A stretch of 64,000 nt of DNA from Bostrychus sinensis (GCA_020698575.1 CM036243.1:36748988-36812987); one strand, 5' to 3'. Counted from the first letter of the stretch, positions 34,374 through 46,849 are shown. A program made the numbers and translations. Notes: generated from the letters alone by a model not told the origin.

Positions 34374-34662
34374 AGGTGCTATGAAAAGTATATTATTTTT
34401 TATATTTCATAAAAATTACCCACATGTCAAGCTATGAAGTACACATTAAATTAAATATTAGTTTTACTGATAACAATGGTACAGATGAGTTATTAACAAT
34501 TAAAAAGATATTTTACATAATGGCCAAGTTGTTTTTGTTTACATTTTTTGTTTGGGTTCTAAAACTGCATCACTGATCGTCCAATCAGAAAAGAGAACGT
34601 TGTTTTGATTTAGACTGCAGTACCGTTTTAAACCAGTAGAGGGCATGCTGCTTACAGTACCT
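34374..34662. mobile_element. TTAA-flanked MITE (AGGTGCT...AGTACCT), copy 1
   Basis: A 289-bp element with TTAA on both sides (34370-34373, 34663-34666). The internal TACATAATGGCCAAGTTGTT and TCGTCCAATCAGAAAAGAGA blocks are shared with 37121-37350 and 39638-39960. Confidence 0.78.
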
Positions 34663-35845
34663 TTAAGTAAAGAAATAAAGTCTGTCTTCCATCACTGGTT
34701 GTAATAAAACTACTCTTAGAAGTTTGGTTACTCAAAAAGTTACTCAAGTAAATGTTACTTATTACTATTACTCTGTAGTTTATGCGTTATTTTCCAAAGT
34801 GGAGAGCCTGGTTCCTCAGCCACAGAGAGATGTTTCCCCTCAGTCGATTTGGACCTGACCTATCACAGTCGTTTATCTGCAGCGCGTCTTATAAATACAG
34901 AAGATAATCTCCTTTTAGAAATAACCAAGATGGCCGTGGCTTATACAGAGCTAATTTATTAACTTCTCTGAGCTGATTAACAGCGTTTAGTGCTTTCCTT
35001 CGTCACCTGTTGGTTCTGCTGAAGTCCTCGTTGTTGTTCAGTCCTCTGTGGGACTTTTTTCTTCGTCTTGTTTCCATTTTAACAACAGTAAAGTCCCTCT
35101 GACGTCCCACGTAACCCCCACATTCAAACAAACCCACTTTCCCCACAACTCTTTGCACAACTGACTTCTGCTGCTGTCCCTGCCCAGAATACGCCGTATT
35201 CTGGTGTTTTATGACAAAAACGGCAACAATTCTTCATAAGCTCCATGTTTGTTTTGGATACAGGTCAGCTGCACTCTGCTTACCCTTCCTTTCTCTGATT
35301 GGTTACTTCGCCTGGCATTGTTCCGCCACAGAAATGAAACTCAAACCAACTTCTGTGTATAGAAAAGGAAAAGAGTTAGTCTGACTGTCCAGGCTCGTTA
35401 GTAGTTTATATTACCCATTATCCCTCTGTTTTTAAGGTATTCAAAGCTTAAGTCACAGTCACATTCATTTGCCTAAACAGATGTACATCTGTCTCCTGTC
35501 GTATGTGAAGAACATGCATAGCATTTTGTTTTAAAGCGTTTAAATGTATCATATAAACTATTGAGTCTTTTTTTTTTGTTTTGTGTTGTTTTTACAGACA
35601 GCTTGTCACAGTGTGTTAATGATTTTTTGTGTTTTTGATAAATGTCTTTTATAAATACACGCGTGAACACGATGTCTTCTTTAAGTGTGCACTGTCTCGT
35701 TGTAATAAACAGTTTAAAGATGTGTGCTACGTGGATGTTGCTCTCATTTTGTCACTTTATTTGTTCAAAGGCTTCAGAGTCCAAGTTTCATTTGATAGAC
35801 AAAAATAGTAAGATCATTGAAATTGTTTAAAATAACCCACAACCA

Positions 35846-36827
35846 GGTCTGAAGGCTTTATGCTTATATGTAGAGGGCAATACCATGAAGTCGTTTGAAA
35901 AACTGAAAACAGAATTCAACTTAGAAAACAGGGACTTGTTTAGATATCTACAAGTACGTCATTTCTACAAAAGGTATTTCTCCTAATGGTTGACTTAATA
36001 AAAGTATTTACAGATGCTTATAAACATCTACCAGGCAAGACTGTTTCTAAATTGTATAAAGGACTGCAGAAACGAAATGGTAACAACACTCTTTATGTCA
36101 AATTGAAATGGGAAAAGGAGCTAAATATTGTGTTGTCAGAGAGTGAATGGTATGCAACGTGTGACACACAGCGAATGTCTACTGGCTCCAAAAGATGGAG
36201 GGAATTCAGATGGAAGAATCTATTTAGATTCTTTATTACACCACAAATCATTAATAAACTACAAGGGCAACTGCAATTCTGCTGGAGGCAGTGTGGCTGT
36301 GCAAATGTCAACCATTCACACATTTTTTGGACATGTACAAATTTACAGTCATTCTTGAACAGTGTTTTTAAAATAATTGAATCTATTATGGGCTATACCA
36401 TCCCTAAAGATCCCAAGATTCTTAGGATTGTTACCTGGAGATGTGATTGAAAAAGAGGACAGCTATCTCTTTAGAATACTGATAATCGCCTACAAAAAGA
36501 CTATCACAAGGAGTTGGCATAAATGTGACCCTCTTCATTCGGACCAGTGGCAAGAAAGTGTGGAGGAAATCTACACTATGGAAAAACTGACTTATTATCT
36601 ACGGATTAAAGGACATCTTTTTTCAAAGCGCTGGGCTAAATGGTTTGCTTTTAAGCAAAAGGAAGCTTAAGCACATATTCCATGTGGTCTGTCAATTTTG
36701 TATTTTCAACAGTGCCCCATGTTACTTTTTATGTTTCTTTTTACGTCTTATTTTGTGTGCATATTTGTTGTACACTTTATTAAAACCAACAAATAAAAAG
36801 TAAAAAAATAAATAAAAAATACCCCAC
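35846..36827 (+). mobile_element. 5'-truncated L1-like LINE, 3' end
   Basis: The plus strand encodes the C-terminal end of an L1/Tx1-type ORF2: LFRYLQVRHFY at 35937-35969, then FCWRQCGCANVNHSHIFWTC, the cysteine/histidine motif typical after the reverse transcriptase domain, then SYLFRILIIAYKKT and a final KRWAKWFAFKQ. A frameshift near 36440 separates two frames (35986-36450 and 36377-36670). The A-rich tail (AAATAAAAAGTAAAAAAATA) is followed by a 15-bp target duplication AATA(A/C)CCCACAACCA (35831-35845 and 36828-36842, one mismatch). It is a dead fragment. Confidence 0.88.
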
Positions 36828-36930
36828 AACCACTCATTTAACCATCACACGGACTTGGAAACAGTTTATTTAAGGTTAAAAACAGGTGACTGAGTTCTAG
36901 CCATGACTCAGAGGAACAGCATCACACAGG

Positions 36931-37629
36931 ACTTCAGTGCTGACTAATCAGATTAATCAATTATAATCGATTACAGGCATAATCGTCAACTAATTTAATA
37001 ATGGATTAATCATTATCTGGATTATACATAGTGTCTGGAACATGTCATGAACTGAGGAGGTTTTATTACTCAGAGCAGTAAAGCCACAGAAACAATAAAA
37101 GAGAATGTACATTTTGTTAAAGACGGTATAATGAGCAGTATGTTTTTTTTATATTTCATAAAAATTACCCACGTCTGCCAAGATATGAGGTAATGTTTTA
37201 CATAATGGCCAAGTTGTTTTTGTTTACATTTTTTGTTTTGGTTCTAAAACTCTGCATCACCAATCGTCCAATCAGAAAACAGACCATTGTTTTGATTGAG
37301 ACTGCAGTGCTGTTTTAATCCAGCAGAGGGCATGCTGCTTACAGTGCCTTTTAAAAAAAACAAACAATGTGATTCATTTGTAGTATTTCCAAAATATTTT
37401 TACGGAAACGGAAATAAAGACAAGTTTTTAACCAGTTAGGCCACCAGCATCAGCACTTTAACTGTTTGATTATTAGATAGATAGATAACATAATAAACAT
37501 AAAACATAAAAAATAAATAAATAAATAAATTAAAAGTTACTAGCAATAGTACTAAAGTGCATATTAATAGATTAATCATAATAATAATCAATAAATCAAT
37601 TAACAAAATAATTGTTAGTTGCAGCCCTA
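36931..37629. mobile_element. TAGGGCTGCAAC-family MITE, copy 4, interrupted
   Basis: ACTAATCAGATTAATCAATT on the left and TAGTTGCAGCCCTA on the right match the family. A TTAA-flanked MITE (37121-37350) is inside. Left edge approximate. Confidence 0.68.
37121..37350. mobile_element. TTAA-flanked MITE, copy 2
   Basis: TTAA at 37117-37120 and 37351-37354. Shares TTTTACATAATGGCCAAGTT and CAGCAGAGGGCATGCTGCTT with the other copies. Confidence 0.72.
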
Positions 37630-38640
37630 ACACAGTGTCACATGCTCAACTTAATGTAAAACTACCCGTGACAATGAAAGAGTCATTTTTATAAACATTC
37701 TTTAAGGTGTCACCACATTTGCAGAAACACAAACATTTACACAAATCTCCTGAAAGTGCTTTAGGACAACGTGAGACGTAAAAACAATGTAAGATTCCAA
37801 CCCTATTTCTGCCATGTGTTGACATTTTACAACATTGTAGATAATTTACCGTAAACTCTTTATACTTTAATTGTTCTTACAGTAAATTCTGGCTAAAACA
37901 GCTGCCAGGTTTTTTTCTTACAGTGTAGGAAGTAGCCAACTTGAAATAACATTGAAACCAAATCTATTGTTATCTTCAGGGCTCAGGCAGATTTTCATTT
38001 TTGGCTAATAACACAAATCCTCCCACTGCCACTTGAACGTTGAATTTTATGCATAGGCTACATCTTAACTTGAGAAGTTAGGCCTGAATTTATGTTGTTT
38101 TGATGCATTTTAGTATATAGCAATGAGTAAAGAAAGAAAAATATTAAACATAATAACGTTTTAAAAATGTTTTAAAAGAGGTGACGCCATATGCACAGAC
38201 ATTTATCTTTTGCTGAGGTTAACTTGTTTTTAAATATTTGATAAATGCCTATCCTTACATAAAAACAATATTATTTAAGCTTACTATATAATAAACGTAC
38301 AAAAGTAAGTAAATGAATTATGGCTAATAAAAAAACTAACTGTCTAGCAAACTTTGATGAAGACTAGCCACAAAAATGAAATGTCAAGACCTGGTTTTGT
38401 CTCTACAGTTGTGTTGGCCTTTATTAAAATTAACAGTGAAATGAAACTAACATGCACCTATTCTGAGACGAGCACAAACCACACTCACCACAGAGGAAAA
38501 CAAGAACTGTCTGTCCACGCCTTTGACTCATTTCACATCACTCCACCACTAACTTTTCTCAGCACACAACAAACTATAATAACTTAGTAAAAAAAACAGA
38601 GGTCTGTATTTAAGAGTAAAATGCTTGTTATTTCTCTTTA
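37630..38640. other. intergenic sequence between MS4A-like gene 2 and vps37c
   Basis: AT-rich, no exon, repeat or RNA recognised. CpG-rich vps37c promoter sequence begins soon after. Confidence 0.5.
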
Positions 38641-38879
38641 TAAATGGACAGAGCGAAGTGCCAGGGCTCGGTTCTGGCGCTGCTAAATGGAACATTACCG
38701 TCACGTTGGGGTTTCCCTTATATCAGCTGAGCACCGGACCGTACCACTATTCTCCTTTGTACAAAACAAGTTACAAAAACTCACATAAGTTAAATTAATC
38801 CACCCTAATCACATTATTCAGGCTATAGTTACGTTTTAACGTGTTATTTTCCTTTCAAACGTATAATTCAACGAACTAC

Positions 38880-39467
38880 TTTGTATTAACGACCCGCGCT
38901 TTTCCGTTAACCACCCCCACACATCTCCCGCAGTGGACTCTTCCCAAAATGGCGGCGGTTTCTGTCACTATGGAGTGAAACTTTCCTATTTTCATCAAAT
39001 ATTTCCCCCTTTTTGAGACGTCCCGTCAGCCGTACGCGCTCGTTGGACCGCGTAAGGATTTCGTGAGCGCGTTGACCTCCCCCACGGCCGCCCAGGACCG
39101 AGCTGTGTCCCTCCTGTCCCCCTGATTTTTGGTGGTCGCCTCTTCGCTGGGCTTCCCCCTCGAAGTTGACGGTGGCTAAGTGCCTGACATTGCGATCACA
39201 GCGACGACTCTTCTTGTTCTTCTTGTTGTTGTCGTCAGCGGGAATTGCTCGTTAGGTGGAGATCGGAGCGAAACTGAGCGTTATCTGTGTTTTCTTATCG
39301 AGGGAGCTGAGTGGATTACGGCCTGGTTGTTTCCCGTTTTCCTGCGGTGAGAGCAGGTCTTAGCTCCTCGGTGCGTGCGCGTCACCTTTCCGTGGAAATA
39401 AATAACGAGGTGGTGTTGGATGTCACCGCCAGAAAGGATCGCTCTGAGTTTGGTTTGCTAGCATCGT
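38880..39467 (+). promoter_or_regulatory. vps37c: vps37c promoter and non-coding first exon
   Basis: A CpG-rich island stands out from AT-rich surroundings between about 38880 and 39450. It includes an AAAATGGCGGCGG motif like the YY1-type element often found just downstream of housekeeping start sites. A GTGAGT donor at 39468 gives a plausible end to exon 1, which would splice to the acceptor at 40210/40211. Within the transcribed part, an ATG at 38949 opens a 9-codon upstream ORF ending at a TGA (38976-38978), and another ATG at 39311 opens a frame that runs past the donor. The exact start site is unknown. Confidence 0.6.
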
Positions 39468-39637
39468 GTGAGTACAAGTTATTCTACATTTAATTCATCG
39501 CTGTCACGAAGATTTGGGAAGTCACTTTGTTCTGTTTTGTGGCCTACTGTCAGATGTCTCATGTCTTTATATTTATAGAAGCGCATTCAGTGTCAATGTC
39601 AGCTCTTAGCTAAATCCAGAGCATATTCTAACTTTAA

Positions 39638-39960
39638 TGGTGCTCTGAGCAGTATGTATTTTTTATATTTCATAAAAATTTGCCACATGCGTGCTAAGAT
39701 ATGAGGCAAGTTACACATGTGTAAGTCAAATGTTAGTTTTACTGATAAGAATGGTACAGTTGATTTATTCACAATTAGAAGTTATTTTACATAATGGCCA
39801 AGGTGTTTGTGTTTACGTTTTTTGTTTTGGTTCTAAAACCCTTCATTGCTGATCGTCCAATCAGAAAAGTAGAAAGACTGGCAACGCACAGACCTTTGTT
39901 TTGATTTAGACTGCAGTACTGTTTACAAGCCAGTATGAGCGCATGCCGCTTACAGTGCCT
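39638..39960. mobile_element. TTAA-flanked MITE, copy 3
   Basis: A 323-bp element, TTAA at 39634-39637 and 39961-39964, same internal blocks. It lies in the first intron of vps37c, about 170 bp after the exon 1 donor. Confidence 0.78.
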
Positions 39961-40210
39961 TTAAATATATTTCGGTGGGGAATCTTAATAGTATTGTATG
40001 CCCTGAGTCCTAATAGTTTACTACAAAAAATAATTTTATACTTGTCTTATAACTCTTTTCAGTAATAAACATTACAAGTCAGAGCCAGGCTACAGTTGCC
40101 TTATGTAAAGCTGACAAAACAGCAGACTTAATAATAAGGCATATAACTGTTAATAGTAATTTCCAAACAATGTTTTAAGTCTGATTTCCTGGTTTGTCTT
40201 TGACGGGCAG

Positions 40211-40320
40211 CCATCCTGGCAAATCAAATGGAGAAGCTCCAGGAGCTGAGCCAATCGGAGCTCCAGGAGCTGCTGGATAACGCAGAGAGGGTGGAGGCGA
40301 TGGCCCTGGAGTCTGACGAG
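40211..40320 (+). CDS. vps37c: vps37c, first coding exon (VPS37 subunit of ESCRT-I)
   Basis: VPS37C is a subunit of the ESCRT-I complex, with TSG101, VPS28 and MVB12/UBAP1. It acts at endosome membranes to sort ubiquitinated receptors into multivesicular bodies. The exon follows a GACGGGCAG acceptor; ATG is at 40228 and 31 codons (MEKLQELSQSELQELLDNAE..., ending ALESDE) run to donor GTAAAT, phase 0. The M-E-K-L-Q-x-L-S start and the L-L-D-N-x-E-R-V-E motif are diagnostic of VPS37C and start the Mod(r) domain. The full protein from four coding exons is 357 aa, near the 355 aa of human VPS37C. A 16-triplet CTG tract begins 28 bp after the donor. Linkage to MS4A genes matches the human 11q12 neighbourhood. 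Confidence 0.93.
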
Positions 40321-40348
40321 GTAAATGATTAGATTTCACATTAAAACA

Positions 40349-40355
40349 CTGCTGC

Positions 40356-40396
<41 letters not shown>
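40349..40396. repeat. (CTG)8 TTG (CTG)7 tract in vps37c intron
   Basis: Sixteen triplets with a single TTG interruption, starting 28 bp after the donor of the first coding exon. On the transcript it reads CUG. It is non-coding. Confidence 0.95.
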
Positions 40397-40759
40397 TCAG
40401 AACAAGAGCAGAGTCATGCTGTGGGTTTGGTCAGGTTTTAGGGCCCTCTGTAACTGGGAACTTGACATCACACCAAAATGTTTTTGTTATCAGCTAAATT
40501 ATGTTTATCCTTGTTCAAAATTTTATTATCAGCAAAATAAGGTCTACTCTGAAACCTTTGTTGTTTTAATGAAAAGTTTTTTATTTATATTTTAATGTTA
40601 AACTCGTCCTGCAGCGTGACTAACAAAATACAAACATAAAATATGTCATGAGGATCTGGGACAGTTCATGAGGGGGTTGGCATTATGTTAAATATTTTTA
40701 CTTAATGGTTCTATATTCAGCTTTTTTCAGGATATCTGAAAAAGTTTTTCTTTTGGACA

Positions 40760-41275
40760 CCTTTACGTTAGTATTTCAGGTTTTATAACTTAAAGTAATG
40801 TTTATATGGAAAACATTGTCTTTTGGGGAGCTGCTGCTGTGACTTTGCAGAGAACACTTGGATTAGGAGTCTGTCGCCCCCTGCTGGCAACGATGGGGAC
40901 TGGGTAGAGCATAAAATGGCTATTAACACAGCTATTAGCGACATGAGGCTAACAGATAGATGAATGAGCTGACTGCTTTGTAGTGATGGAGGTTTAAGCT
41001 CTGAAATGAACAAGTCTGGTGAAGGCGTATGGGCTTTAGAAACGCGCAGGAGCACTTCCTGGTTTCACGTTTACATGAAACCATGAAGTGCTCCTGCGCG
41101 TAGAGTTGTTAGACCGAGTGTTTTCAGCTCTTTAGAAGGGCAGAGCCTCAGCATACAGGATTACTCAAACATGTGAGAATGAATCAAAAATACTACTTCA
41201 GGTCTGTTTTTGAGGAAAAGACAACATTATAACATGGTTAAAAGTTCAGAAAAGTAGATTTGGCAGAATAGGGGA
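40760..41275. mobile_element. interspersed DNA element (copy 3 of the 541-1452 family)
   Basis: Shares the GACATGAGGCTAACAGATAG, GGAGCACTTCCTGGTTTCAC and CAGCATACAGGATTACTCAA blocks and ends GCAGAATAGGGGAGCTTTAA. A short inverted repetition of CATGAAACC...AGGAAGTGCTCCTGCGCG occurs at 41040-41100. A further partial relative lies at 43640-43800. Confidence 0.72.
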
Positions 41276-41982
41276 GCTTTAAGACAATACAACAATATAC
41301 CAACAACATACTAATACAACACTTCTAATTGCACTTGACTTCTACAATAATATTAGTAAAATTATGAATGAAATGGAGATATGTATTTAGTTTAGCATAA
41401 CAAACATGTTAAGTAATGTATGACAAGAATTCAAAATGTCCAAATTGTAGTGTGACAAAAGTGTGACAAATATAAAAAAAAATGAACTCCAGAAAGGTAT
41501 ACATACATCTGATCCACTGATTTTACTTTTATTTAGTGTTAATTCACACTGTTTGGATGTTGACTTTGTCTTGATTTGCATTGGTCTCGGTCTTGAGTCT
41601 CAGTTCACTGTAGTCTTGGACAGGTTTTTGGGTCTTGACATGACAACAACACTTATTAGAATACAATAATAAGATAAAAAAAATCCTTTATGGTGCAAAA
41701 ACACTTCACATCATTTCATATGCAGCAGTTATACATAAAGTGGCAGCTTCTGTCACATACTGTGTGCATTTGCAGGTTGCATTGTTCATCTTTGACACTC
41801 ATTGCCCAGACTGTCACATGGGTGAGCTGATAACAATAACAGGGCGATGCAGAAAAGCTGTTTGAGTGTCCATAAGCTATGTTAAGTATTTCTCCACATA
41901 CATTTTTCTCCTCAGTAGAATGAATGTACTTACACTAGTGCATACATTGAATTGAATGATTTGTGTAAAAATTCAATTCTAC

Positions 41983-42310
41983 TTTTCAATTCAATTCAAT
42001 TCAGATTTATTTGTACAGCCCAGTATCACAACAAAAGTCGCCTCAAAGGGCTTCACAACAGTTGATCAAACATAAACACACAATCAGACTTAACACACAA
42101 TCAACACAAACAATAACTACACTAAACTAAACAGACCCAGGACACTCCTGTCCTTAGACCCTCCTTCTCGGTAAGGAAAAACTCCTAAAAAAAAACAGCT
42201 ACAGGAAAAAAGAAGAAACCTTATGGAGCCCAACTGAAGGAGAGATCCTCTCCCAGGACGGACAGGCAATGCTTCTAGGAGTTAGTCCCTTAGTTCATCT
42301 ATAGGATCAT
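41983..42310. mobile_element. CAATTCAATT interspersed repeat, copy 2
   Basis: Same order of blocks as 21867-22145, extending further to GGAGCCCAACTGAAGGAGAG and CTAGGAGTTAGTCCCTTAGT. It lies in vps37c intron 2. Confidence 0.7.
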
Positions 42311-43634
42311 AGATCAGCTCTGTAAGGATTCATCCAGACGAGAGTGGGTGAGGTAGGTTGAGGAAGTCCATAGGATGCAGACAGGTGAGTGAGCTTTTTT
42401 ATTGTCGGAGAGTTCATGTGATGCCCAACTAAGGATGTAGTGGATTTAAGGCACAATGAAAATAAATCTTTAGACCATGTGCTGGTGTCGCCAGTGCCAG
42501 AACATGTAGACTTATCTCTAACCAAGAAAGAGTGTTGTTTATTGGTCGTCTTATTTGCTATCTTCAAATGCAAAAAAAGATGTGGTTTAAACACAACACA
42601 GTGATTTTAAACATTTAAAAAATATACTTTAATAGATGAGGCATTATATAATCAAAGTTTAAGGAAGTGAGATGTAACACAAATTCTGATTTACTTTGCA
42701 TAAATACATTTTAAGGTTAAAGGTGTTACATGTGCCACAAGAACAGAGAACTCTTCTCTTGTTCTTAAGGTGGAGAGACACCACACAACGAAAAAAAGTT
42801 CTGCCGAGATGAATTGTCTAGAACGAGCTGCAAGAACAGAAAGACATCATTTTGTTCTTTACGGCCCTGGGAGAGAGAACAAACTTATCTGTTTTTGCGG
42901 AGTATGTAAAGGTCTTCAGCATGAACCTGCTTAAAAAACAAATGGCGTTAGTTCAGAGTTTCTGTGTCCGAAGTTGGGCCGGACAGTCAGTTGTGATTAA
43001 CTTCTACATTAGGTTTTGTTTGATGTAGACGTTTCCCTGCAGAGTAATGTGTGTGTGTGTGCAACTGTGCATGAGAAAGCTGAAGCCTTATCTTCTCTTT
43101 CACTTCCTACAACACAGCTGCCGGCCTGATAACAAGCGAAGATGAAAGAAATATCTCTGTAGCTGCTATTTACGTTGTTTTAAGAAGACCGCAGATATAG
43201 TACAGTACTGGCTTTGGTATTTAGCTAATTTACTTTATTTATTTTATTTTTTCAACAGTTTTTATTGTTTTTTTTAGGCACAGAGTGAGAAAAATGTAAA
43301 CACACAAGATTTATTGCAAAATGTTGAATTGGTACATTTTAGAATAAATCTAATAAAGTATGTTTACATAAAGCAGAACAACATCCCCACCCATCTTAAA
43401 AGCACTTAGGCACACAGCAGTAACATCCATTAAAGTCCATAAATGACAGTAATGCTCACAATGAAACCAGTGGCCACAGAGAGCTTGGCTGGATGAGGAT
43501 AAAAACACACACTTATGTTAGGATAGGATGGGGATAGGGGGATTCTACAACTGCCTTATTCATGACATCACATACACTATAATAGACACTCGTTAGCTTA
43601 AATTTAGCATGTTTTGTCATTATGTCAGTATTAT
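42311..43634. other. vps37c intron 2 middle part, nothing recognised
   Basis: No exon is supported. A short GTGTGTGTGT run (43050-43060) and AT-rich sequence only. Confidence 0.45.
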
Positions 43635-44139
43635 AGGGGATATATTACTATATTTTTGAGCTTTCTACCATGTTCCTTCATCAAAAACAAACCTGGAGTT
43701 GTGTGCTGTTTCATTCACGCCTGTTTGAGTAATCCTGTATTCTCTGGAACTGAGGTTCTGAGGCCTCAGAACGCTCAGTTGCACAAACCCCCGCCCACTC
43801 CAGGAAGCACGGACCAATCAACAACAAGCCCTTTACATCCAGTCTGCTCTCATTCATTTATCTAAAAAAACAGTGTACAGCTCCACTGATTTCCACACAG
43901 ACATTTATTTTAAAATTTGGAGTAAAATGGCGTCATACAAAAAGTTTTTAAGGAAGTGAAAATATTTTTTATCTGGTTATGTTTGAAAGAGAGCCACAGA
44001 GCTGCCCTCCGCTGGTCTCTTCATCTGTTTCTTTACGGCTGTAGTAAAGTTATTATTATTTCATTTAGTTACAATGTTTTTAAAGTTTGTAAAACGTGCT
44101 GCTGGAGGTGGCTTAAAGCGATAGATAATATATCCCCTG
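43635..44139. mobile_element. DNA element with AGGGGATATATTA inverted ends
   Basis: Ends AGGGGATATATTA (about 43635) and TAATATATCCCCT (about 44139) are perfect inverses. The interior shares CAAACCTGGAG and TGAGTAATCCTGTAT with the 541-1452 family. Confidence 0.65.
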
Positions 44140-44302
44140 TAGTGAATTTTTTCCACAAGTGCTTTATCCATTGCCATAGACACTTTACAGTTTAAATTTT
44201 GCTAATCTTGTCACTAAACAAAACCAGGTCTAATCCAGGTGTAAACCAGGACTTTGTCAGGACCAAACCAAGACTAAACCAGGACTAAGCAGTTGTCTAC
44301 AG

Positions 44303-46132
44303 CAGTGGTTCCCTTTTTTGACTTGTCAGGGTAGCCCCAAAGTCTTAAAAGTATTAAAAAGGTATTAAATTTGCCAAAATCAAGGTCTTAAATGCATGAA
44401 ATTGTATGGGAAGGTATTAAATTTTGTTCATCTAGCTTATATTGGGATGTCTAAGGCTGTGTCCGAACGTCATCCCTAGGCCCTAACCCCTCAATCACTA
44501 TATAGTCCAGCACTATATAGCGGACTATAGTGCACTCATTTTGTGAATTCGGACGCTCGCACACTATTTTTCCCTCACCGGTGATCATGTGACTCTGACG
44601 TCTGTGTAAAAAAAGTTCGGCGAAACTCCACTGATAATGTTCTTTTGTGATAAAGCCCGACCACACTCACTTGATGTTTTAGTATTTATAGATAAATATT
44701 AGTCATATGTGTGATATTTAACACAAATTATGGCTATAATGAATAAAACGGACTGGATTATTGCAGCTCTGTGCCTTACGTGGGGAGGCTGAACGCTGGG
44801 TAAGCTAACGTTAGCAATTTTACACTGCAAAGGTTTATTTAAGAGCTTTTTATTTCTGATTACGACGTGACAGAAGTAAAAAAGGCGTTTCTACCTGGTT
44901 TCATTCAGACGTGTTGTGTACAGTTTAAAGACCTGTCGCGGTCCCGCTGTTCTCCTCCGAAACCCGCAAAGCATTCTGGTCTATACTGACCTCTAGTGAC
45001 CATTGCTGTCCACTACTTTTCAAAATGCATTGTGGGAAATTTTGAGTGCACTATTTTGTATCCATTAGACATTCGGACACCACTACAAAATGGCGTGACC
45101 ACTACAGAGTGCACTACAGAGGGAGGACGTTCGGACACAGTCTAAGTCATGTTTTTCAATGATGTTCTATAGTTTAGATCAATACTTTGAAAGTAACAAA
45201 ACAGTAGTCTGTTTTTCTTTCGAGTTGGATGTGAATTTGCAACAACTTATGAATATCTTAAAGTCACCCACTTGTATGTGCCATTATTTAGTACGTTTTT
45301 GAAAGCTAAGACTACTCTTTTTTTATGGGTTGCGTTATGTTGCAGGCATATTTTCTGTGTGCAAAAACATCTCCACAATACAGTAAATTTTGTTACCACT
45401 GAAATTTATGATTCCGTTTTGTTTTTTTAATGCACAAAATAAAACCAATGAGTTCCCTAGAATAGTGCTGATATTTTATTATAGTTCCTTTGCTGGCAAT
45501 CTTGGAATTAAATTTTGTTCTAAGTGGCATTAAAAAGTTTTAAAAAGGTCTTCAATTTCACAAGACAAAACCTGGAGCTACCCTGCTTGTGTACCCGCTG
45601 GACTTTTTATCAAACCATGAATACCCCTCACTCATATGCGGTGGTCATATAAAAAACTCTGTCTTTATTAGTGCAAAGACATTGTATACTTATTTTTTTG
45701 TAAATGCAAATTCTCCTACATTTTTTAAAACTTAAATTCAAGATGAAAAAACAACAGGACAAATAATCTCCCTGCCTTAAATATAAAAATAACAAAAATG
45801 CGTTAAAACATCAAAATTGTGGGGGGAAAAAATGTAAACATATATTAAATTTACCACAAACAAAAAATTAAAAAGCTATTTGAATTTAAATAAATAAATA
45901 AAAAAAGTAACAAAATGGAATATTCAGATAATATTCCTTCTTGTTTTGGAACAAATTTGTTACTGAGACACTTCAGCTTGTCTTTCATACGTTTCAATAG
46001 TTCAGTCTGAAAAAAAAGCTAATATTTTCTTGATGATCTTCCAAATAAATTATAAAATAACTCCGTAACGTACCACCTGCAATGTGTTCACGTACTCCTA
46101 GGGTTGCCTGTACCCCTGGTTGGGAAACACTG
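44303..46132. mobile_element. hAT-like element, 1.8 kb, with a nested TIR element
   Basis: Ends CAGTGGTTCCC and GGGAAACACTG. Flanks GTCTACAG / GTCTACAC match 7 of 8 (44295-44302, 46133-46140). No transposase frame is recognised. A second element with GCTGTGTCCGAACGTC / GACGTTCGGACACAG ends is nested at about 44457-45139, flanked by TCTAAG on both sides. Confidence 0.75.
44457..45139. mobile_element. nested element with CTGTGTCCGAACGTC inverted ends
   Basis: A 15-bp perfect inverted repeat at the ends, with TCTAAG directly outside both. Internal sequence includes CACTATATAG and GTGCACTAC strings. Superfamily not determined. Confidence 0.72.
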
Positions 46133-46263
46133 GTCTACACTTCAAACTTAATCCCCAATCAGAGCAGGACTAAAATAGATATAAAAAAAATTAGTAAACA
46201 TAGAAGTAAGTGGTTCTGAACAGTTATACTCATCCAGAAGCCAATGTGCATATTGCTATTTTT

Positions 46264-46689
46264 TAGGGCTGCACAATATATCGCAAAATTATTGTTATCG
46301 CAATATCAGCAAACGTAATATCCGTATCGCAATAATATAAATATATCACAATAACGCTGTGGTCTTCCATCTGACAGAGATTTACACTGAAGAATCATTT
46401 TCCACCAGAGCCTTAAAAGAACATGTGTTGTGACTAAATAAAAATGTTTAAAAAGTCCAGTTTTAGTGGTAATTTAATTAATTTAGTCACAGCTTAGTGA
46501 CTAAAGTTTTGATTTTGTCGCTGTTTTGACTTGTAAATACAGGAACTTACATTTTTGTGAAATGTAGTGAATTTAACTTACTATGTTCGAAAAGTAGGCT
46601 CTATTTTCAAATATCGCAGTAATATCGTTATCGCAATTTTCAACATAGTTATCGAATATCGCACGTTTCCTCTGTATTGTGCAGCCCTA
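46264..46689. mobile_element. hAT-like MITE, TAGGGCTGCACAATAT family, copy 4
   Basis: A 426-bp element with a perfect 8-bp target duplication CTATTTTT (46256-46263 and 46690-46697). It lies about 160 bp before the second coding exon of vps37c. Confidence 0.88.
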
Positions 46690-46849
46690 CTATTTTTCTC
46701 TTTTTGCAATAGCCCCAACTGCTTTATCAATGATCATTAATGGACACTTGATAGTTTAAATATTGCTACTCTTATGTTATTATGTCAATATTAAACATAG
46801 TTATTGCAGCCCAGTGACTTCTCACACAAGGAATGGTTGTTTATTTCAG

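Larger units (their letters stand above)
33676..34697. mobile_element. CAGTGGTGGAA-type element with nested insertions
   Basis: Starts CAGTGGTGGAATGTAACGAA, with AAGTAAAAGTACTCAG strings, and ends CTTCCATCACTG. It contains the hAT-like MITE at 34031-34331 and the TTAA element at 34374-34662. Related fragments lie at 29045-29232 and around 22735-23540. Confidence 0.68.
33362..35720 (+). other. probable 3' UTR of MS4A-like gene 2, with nested transposons
   Basis: No coding frame is supported here. An AATAAA at 35704-35709, followed by a GT-rich stretch, is a plausible cleavage signal for the gene ending at 33361. An earlier AATAAA near 34674 lies within repeat sequence. Most of 33676-34697 is a CAGTGGTGGAA-type element that itself contains two smaller insertions. 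The real end of the transcript cannot be decided from sequence. Confidence 0.4.

Noticed and set aside
35986..36670. Host gene with 154-codon ORF
   Set aside because: The C-H motif and 15-bp flank duplication show the 3' end of an L1-like LINE, and the frame is broken near 36440.
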